A program made the position numbers and the translations under genes. The notes beneath the pieces are model-generated. The model was not told the origin of the DNA. It did no database searches and was given only the letters and a program-made list of their open reading frames with translations. A stretch of DNA of 64,000 nucleotides from Armatimonas rosea (GTDB lineage Bacteria; Armatimonadota; Armatimonadia; Armatimonadales; Armatimonadaceae), in the NCBI RefSeq assembly GCF_014202505.1, contig NZ_JACHGW010000001.1:558001-622000 (forward strand). The letters are read 5' to 3'. Shown here piece by piece: positions 59,964-64,000 of the stretch. Numbering within the stretch: the stretch's first letter is position 1; each line of letters opens with the position of its first letter.

Positions 59964-60977
59964 TCAGTGGATTGGCCCTTCGCGGAGCGTCAGCGGCCTG
60001 CCATCGCGGCCCGCCGACCAGGCGCGAATCTCGGCGACCAGCGCCAGCGCGATCTCTTCGGGGTTGTCCGCACCGATATCCAGGCCAAGAGGCGCATGCA
60101 GTTTTCCCCCGTTCATGGGGGCTAGGGGGCTATGTTCCAGCAGGCGCTCGGTGCGGCGGCGGGGGCCAAGGAGGCCGAGGTAGCCGACGGGAGTGTTTAG
60201 GAGTTTGGGGAGGAGCTCCTGGTCGGCACTGAAGCTGTGGGTCATGAGCACGGCGGCGTCGGTGGGCTCCAGGGTGGAAATAGGGAAGCTCTGCACGAGT
60301 CCTGCCCCGGGGAAGCGCTCAGGGTGGAGGGTGAGCGAGCGGCTATCCACGACTGTCACCTGCCAGCCTAGTAGCTCCGTGGCGATTTTAACGAGCGGGA
60401 CCACATCGTGGCCCGCTCCGAAGATCACGAGGCGCTGGGGTGGGGTGACCAGCTCGTAGAAGGTCTCGTCGCGCCAGAAAGATTTTTGGGTTGCGAGGGC
60501 CTCTTGCGCCCCGGTAAGTAGCGATTCGTCGCCCCAGAACTCCCCGCTGGGCTCCAGCGCGAGGCGCTTGCCCTCGCCGGTCGTGGCGAGCACGCCGAGG
60601 GTGCGCTCCGTCTGCCAGCGCTCCAGGCGGGCGAGGTGTGCGACCGTGGTTTCTGTAAGGCGCTCCAGCAGGACCTCGACCACGCCGTTGCAGCCCAGCC
60701 CAAAGCCCCACTCGATGTCTTCGTCCTCTTGGGTGGAGTCGTAGACCACGCGCGCCGGGCCGCTCTCCGTGCGCCACCACGCGCGCTGGAGCACGTCGTT
60801 TTCTAGGCACCCGCCGCTGATCGAGCCCGCCGCCCAGCCCTTCTCGGTGAGCAGCATCCGCGCACCGGGCCGGCGATACGTGGAGCCGCCCACACGGATC
60901 ACGGTCGCCAGAATCGCCGACTCTCCCAAAGCAAAGGCGGCTTGCGCCGCCCTTGCCACTCTAAGAAGCTCGGTCAC
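59964..60977 (-). CDS. xdhC: XdhC family molybdenum hydroxylase maturation protein
   Basis: A 337-residue protein, GTG start directly after the stop of the IorB-like gene. The N-terminal XdhC/CoxI domain (ILATVIRVGGSTYRRPGARML, GSISGGCLENDV with the conserved Cys) and C-terminal XdhC Rossmann domain (RLVIFGAGHDVVPL, TVVDSR, YLGLLGPRRR) are in the usual order. XdhC protects the sulfurated cofactor and delivers it to the hydroxylase. A palindromic insert (60102-60131) adds SPLAPMNGG between LLEH and KLHAPLGLD. Confidence 0.92.
   Translation of the reverse strand: MTELLRVARAAQAAFALGESAILATVIRVGGSTYRRPGARMLLTEKGWAAGSISGGCLENDVLQRAWWRTESGPARVVYDSTQEDEDIEWGFGLGCNGVVEVLLERLTETTVAHLARLERWQTERTLGVLATTGEGKRLALEPSGEFWGDESLLTGAQEALATQKSFWRDETFYELVTPPQRLVIFGAGHDVVPLVKIATELLGWQVTVVDSRSLTLHPERFPGAGLVQSFPISTLEPTDAAVLMTHSFSADQELLPKLLNTPVGYLGLLGPRRRTERLLEHSPLAPMNGGKLHAPLGLDIGADNPEEIALALVAEIRAWSAGRDGRPLTLREGPIH
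60102..60131. repeat. Palindromic element inside xdhC
   Basis: CCCCCGTTCATGGGGG with flanking CTAGGGGGC forms a palindrome of the same style as 20582-20611. It keeps frame and adds about nine residues in a loop. Confidence 0.75.
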
Positions 60978-63161
60978 TTATCCCCACGAATAGCCCGACT
61001 TGGCCAGTGGGAGGGTCCGCACGCGCTCGCCGGTGGCGGCGAAGACGGCGTTGGCGATAGCCGGCAGGATCGGGGGGAGCGCGGGCTCGCCGAGGCCGGT
61101 GGGGCGGTTGTTGGACTTATGGAAGTGGACATCGATCTCGCGCGGGGCCTCGTTGAGGCGCACCATCGGGTGTTCGGAGAAGTTCTCTTGGACAACCCGG
61201 CCCTTGGCGAGCGTGATCTCCTGCGCCATCATCTGGCTCATGCCGTCGATGATCGAGCCGCAGACCTGGCTCTCCGCCGCGACCGGGTTGATGATCGTGT
61301 GGCCCACATCGCCGACCACCCAGACCTTCTCGACCTTGATCGCTTTCTTGGCGCTCACTTTGACTTGCACCACCTCGGCGAAGTAGCCGCTGTGGCTAAA
61401 GTAGAACGCGACTCCCATGCCCGTGCCCTTGGGAAGGGTCTTCTTGCCCCAGCCTGAGCGCTCGACAGCAAGGTTCAGGACAGTGCGCATGCGCTCAATA
61501 TCCATCCCGCGCTGGTTGCCGGGAAGTGCTTCGAGCGCCGCGAGCTGCTCTAAGCGAAACGCCACGGGGTCTTTTCCCGCCGCGTGCGCTAGCTCATCCG
61601 TGAGGCACTGGAAGATAAAGGCATGGACATTGCTGCCGGGCGCGCGGAGAGCTCCGGTTCGCACGGCGAGCGGGACCATCGAGAGGCCTAGGGCGTAGTT
61701 GGGGATCGTGCGGACAGGGAACTCGCCCGGCCCGACCCCGCCGCTATCGACAAAGCGGTCGTTCTCGCCGTAGCCGACAAAGTGGTCGTGGAGGGCGACT
61801 GTCTTGCCGCTGGCGTCCAGCCCGATCTTGAAGTGGTGCCAGCCGCCCGCGCGGTAGTAGTCGTGCGCGAAGTCGTCCTCACGGCTCCAGAGCAGCTTGA
61901 TCGGGACACCGGCTATCTCCTTGGCGATCCAGGCGGCGTCCACGACCATATCGTTGTAGAGGCGCCGTCCGAAGCCGCCGCCGGCGCGGTGCAGGTGCAT
62001 GGTCACGGCGCTCTCGGGGATGCCTACGACGCGGGCAGAGCCGCTGCGTCCCCCGGTGGGAATCTGGCTCGTGCTCCAGAGCTCCAGCTTGCCGTCTTTG
62101 AAGAGCGCGGTGCAGTTCTGCGGCTCCAGCGGAGCGTGGGCGATAATCGGGTAGGCGTAGCGTGCCTCGATCACCTTGGCGGCTTTTTCCAGCTCGGCGT
62201 CGGGGTCGCCCACTTTTCCGACCGTGCGGGCCGGGGTCTTGCCCAGGAGCTCAGCGGCCTTTGCGAAGTGCTCCTTGCTCTCGTAGCTCGCCCACTTGCC
62301 TTCGTCCCAGGTCACCTCCAGCTGCTTGCGTGCGGTCTGTGCCTGCCACCAAGTCGCGGCGACAATCACGACGCCGGACTCCAGCCCGACTCCGGGGTTG
62401 CCCTCGACCACGAAGGCCTTCTTCACGCCGGGGAGCTTGGCAACGGCTTCGGTGTTGGCCTTGACCACTTTTCCGCCCAGAACCGGGGTCTTGTGGAAAG
62501 TCGCGTAGAGCATGCCGGGCAGGTGGACATCGATCCCAAAGAGGGGCTTGCCGGTCACAATCTTGGGCACATCGACCCCGCCGGTGGGCTTGCCAATAAT
62601 CTTGTAGCTCGCCGGGTCCTTCATCTTGAGGGTTGCCGGATCGGGGAGGGGCATCGCCAGCGCTTTTGCCGCGAGGGCACCGTAGCCGAGGCGTCGGTTG
62701 GTGGCGGTGTGGAAGACCTCGCCCGATGCCGTGTGGCAGTCGGCCTCCGCGGCTCCCCACTCCTTGGCGGCGGCGGCGATCAGCAGCGCACGCGCTGCGG
62801 CCCCGACCCGGCGCACGGGCTCCCAACCACTGGGCGTCCCGCCGCTGCCACCGGTGAACTGCCCACCGTAGCGTGGGTCCACATCGGCCTGCTCGACCCG
62901 CACGGACTTCCAGTCGATATCGAGCTCCTCCGCGATCAGCATCGGGAGCGTCGTCTTCATCCCCTGCCCGATCTCCGGTGCGCGGGAGAGAATCGTGACG
63001 GTGCCATCGGCGGCGATCTTGATAAAGGCGCTCGGCTCCAGCGGCGGTGGCCCCTGGCGCGGCGGCTGCGCTTGGGCGGGTGTCTCGGAGTCGGAGTAGA
63101 GGCCGAGGGCGAACCCTCCGCCGATCAGCGCGGTGGCCTTGAAAAAGTCACGTCGGTTCAT
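60978..63161 (-). CDS. Molybdenum hydroxylase large subunit (IorB/aldehyde oxidase type), Tat exported
   Basis: A 727-residue molybdopterin-binding subunit of isoquinoline 1-oxidoreductase type. A twin-arginine leader ([16 protein letters not shown]) shows export with cofactor bound. Family segments include [55 protein letters not shown] and [18 protein letters not shown] with the catalytic Glu. It would hydroxylate N-heterocycles or oxidise aldehydes. The ATG overlaps the small-subunit stop as ATGA. A longer frame upstream is an artefact. Confidence 0.92.
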   Translation of the reverse strand: MNRRDFFKATALIGGGFALGLYSDSETPAQAQPPRQGPPPLEPSAFIKIAADGTVTILSRAPEIGQGMKTTLPMLIAEELDIDWKSVRVEQADVDPRYGGQFTGGSGGTPSGWEPVRRVGAAARALLIAAAAKEWGAAEADCHTASGEVFHTATNRRLGYGALAAKALAMPLPDPATLKMKDPASYKIIGKPTGGVDVPKIVTGKPLFGIDVHLPGMLYATFHKTPVLGGKVVKANTEAVAKLPGVKKAFVVEGNPGVGLESGVVIVAATWWQAQTARKQLEVTWDEGKWASYESKEHFAKAAELLGKTPARTVGKVGDPDAELEKAAKVIEARYAYPIIAHAPLEPQNCTALFKDGKLELWSTSQIPTGGRSGSARVVGIPESAVTMHLHRAGGGFGRRLYNDMVVDAAWIAKEIAGVPIKLLWSREDDFAHDYYRAGGWHHFKIGLDASGKTVALHDHFVGYGENDRFVDSGGVGPGEFPVRTIPNYALGLSMVPLAVRTGALRAPGSNVHAFIFQCLTDELAHAAGKDPVAFRLEQLAALEALPGNQRGMDIERMRTVLNLAVERSGWGKKTLPKGTGMGVAFYFSHSGYFAEVVQVKVSAKKAIKVEKVWVVGDVGHTIINPVAAESQVCGSIIDGMSQMMAQEITLAKGRVVQENFSEHPMVRLNEAPREIDVHFHKSNNRPTGLGEPALPPILPAIANAVFAATGERVRTLPLAKSGYSWG

Positions 63162-63676
63162 TTCTTCCCTCCGGTCTTGGGCTTGACTGCGGGCTTTGCG
63201 GCTGGCTTCACCACGGGCAGCGGGGTCATGGAGGCGGCGCGGTGGACCGCCTTGCGAATGGACATGTGGGTCCCACAGCGGCAGAGATTGCCACTCAGTG
63301 CCTCGTCGATATCGGCATCGGTGGGGCGGGGCTTCTTTGCCAGCAGCGCCGCCGCCGAGAGAATCTGCCCGGCCTGGCAGTAGCCACACTGCGGGACATC
63401 GACTTCCTGCCACGCGAGCTGGAGCGGGTGCTTGCCATCGGGAGAGAGCCCCTCGATAGTCGTGACCTTCTTGCCCGCCGCCTCGGCGATCGTGGTCTGG
63501 CAGGAGCGCACGGCCTCGCCATTGACATGCACCGTGCACGCGCCGCAGCTTCCGATACCGCAGCCGTACTTGGTGCCAAAGAGGTGCAGAATATCGCGCA
63601 ACACCCAGAGGAGCGGGGTATCCGCGGTGGCGTCCACTGTGGCGGGTCGCCCATTGACCGTGAGTTTATAAGGCAT
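63158..63676 (-). CDS. Molybdenum hydroxylase [2Fe-2S] small subunit (IorA type)
   Basis: A 172-residue electron-transfer subunit. The N-terminal plant-ferredoxin cluster is bound by [17 protein letters not shown] and a later Cys, the C-terminal one by [10 protein letters not shown] and NLCRCGTH. It has a Lys/Pro/Ala-rich tail ([10 protein letters not shown]). It partners the large subunit directly downstream. The ATG is 6 bp from a TATACT box, the promoter of the four-gene operon. It has no leader of its own and may be co-exported with the large subunit. Confidence 0.95.
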   Translation of the reverse strand: MPYKLTVNGRPATVDATADTPLLWVLRDILHLFGTKYGCGIGSCGACTVHVNGEAVRSCQTTIAEAAGKKVTTIEGLSPDGKHPLQLAWQEVDVPQCGYCQAGQILSAAALLAKKPRPTDADIDEALSGNLCRCGTHMSIRKAVHRAASMTPLPVVKPAAKPAVKPKTGGKK

Positions 63677-63682
63677 GGCCAA

Positions 63683-63688
63683 AGTATA
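63683..63688 (-). promoter_or_regulatory. -10 box (TATACT) for the molybdenum hydroxylase operon
   Basis: TATACT on the minus strand ends 6 bp before the ATG at 63676. Confidence 0.55.
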
Positions 63689-63716
63689 CCCGGCATCCCC
63701 CCGGCGGTGCATCCCC

Positions 63717-63870
63717 GGCATCCCCCCGCTCGCACCACTCGCGACCCCCTTCGCCTTTTCGCTCCTTCGTCGCTGCGAAGGGGATTAAGGAAGCCCCCCA
63801 ACCCCCTTCGTCCCTCGGAACGAGGGTTTCAAGCGAAGGGGGTCGCGAGCGGTGCGAGCGGGGGGATGCC
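63717..63870. repeat. Large inverted repeat with 38-bp arms
   Basis: 63717-63754 and 63833-63870 are complementary at 37 of 38 positions (starts GGCATCCCCCCGCTCGCAC). It is the longest stem of its class here. The rest of the gap 63677-64000 is a smaller G/C repeat and, from about 63885, an AT-rich stretch. Confidence 0.9.
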
Positions 63871-63946
63871 AAAGACTTGCTTGATAAACTCTTAGTTTGT
63901 TTTTCATAAATAATTAATCTTCTAATTTCAGTATTTTTTCATCATC

Positions 63947-64000
63947 ATGCCGCATCCTATAGAGCAAGACGAAACGCTAATAGATTCTAACCTTGGATGG
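63947..64000 (+). CDS. Possible start of a gene running off the right edge
   Basis: An ATG at 63947 opens a frame of 18 codons to the window end (MPHPIEQDETLIDSNLGW). It follows an AT-rich region that could hold a promoter. Too short to recognise; it may be chance. Confidence 0.3.
   Translation, partial: MPHPIEQDETLIDSNLGW

Noticed and set aside
61782-63383. 533-codon plus-strand frame opposite the molybdenum hydroxylase
   Set aside because: It is antisense to a well-defined enzyme and has only the composition of a shadow.
60978-63539. 853-codon version of the IorB-like protein
   Set aside because: The extra N-terminus lies across the IorA-like gene and is Arg/Gly-rich; the Tat leader at 63161 with ATGA overlap is the natural start.

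Overview
The window reads as ordinary chromosome of a high-GC bacterium (about 60-65% GC by eye). The best guess is a member of Armatimonadota. The support is a prepilin-type DUF1559-like protein with the [13 protein letters not shown]-type N-terminus common in that group, three PEP-CTERM proteins plus an exosortase, many Tat/lipoprotein enzymes for sugars, and planctomycete/armatimonad-style secreted proteins. The lineage is inferred, not shown. There is no transposase, integrase, phage module or CRISPR array.

Layout. 1-9177 (minus strand) is a tightly packed, apparently seven-gene operon: PEP-CTERM/DUF4114 substrate, TPR protein, exosortase, small membrane protein, EpsI-like protein, AfsR/SARP-type regulator, PAS/GAF histidine kinase (running off the left edge). 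Two more PEP-CTERM proteins lie divergently at 9352 and 10889, the second a 1129-residue autotransporter-passenger-like protein. 14.3-16.8 kb: MoaB/MogA, ferritin-like protein, dicarboxylate/cation symporter. 17-22.6 kb: Tat-exported protein, VOC protein, ribH, DUF4127, then moaD-(AT-rich orphan)-moaE-rimI. 22.6-25 kb: cytochrome remnant, secreted protein, galU-like, TlpA-like, tRNA-Leu(CAA). 25.2-31.7 kb: sugar oxidoreductase/isomerase pair, SRPBCC protein, truncated globin, bifunctional rhamnulose-phosphate aldolase/dehydrogenase. 31.8-35.1 kb: ECF sigma factor with a membrane/ankyrin partner. 35-43.7 kb: cysteine-cluster protein, M48 peptidase, PhyH dioxygenase, sulfatase, GH51 arabinofuranosidase, two SGNH hydrolases. 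43.7-54.7 kb: WD40-like protein, LOG, methyltransferase, Uma2, leuD-SDR, pth, prs, glmU, LysR. 54.8-59.2 kb: RRM protein, ECF sigma factor fused to a kinase-like domain, pseudopilin, ankyrin protein behind a structured leader. 59.3-63.7 kb: a molybdenum hydroxylase operon (IorA-like, IorB-like, XdhC, MocA-like).

Three themes cut across genes. (1) Many genes have a TANNNT box ending 6-7 bases before the start codon and no Shine-Dalgarno sequence, which points to leaderless mRNAs. (2) Short GC-rich palindromes occur between genes and, strikingly, in frame inside at least five protein genes. (3) Larger inverted-repeat units of about 80-190 bp sit at many gene ends.

The items most worth following up are the self-contained exosortase operon with its own substrate and regulators, the palindromes inside coding sequence, the leaderless promoter pattern, the perfect ribosome-site-sequestering hairpin ahead of the ankyrin gene at 58006, the triple DnaA-box cluster upstream of pth, and the ECF sigma/kinase-like fusion.
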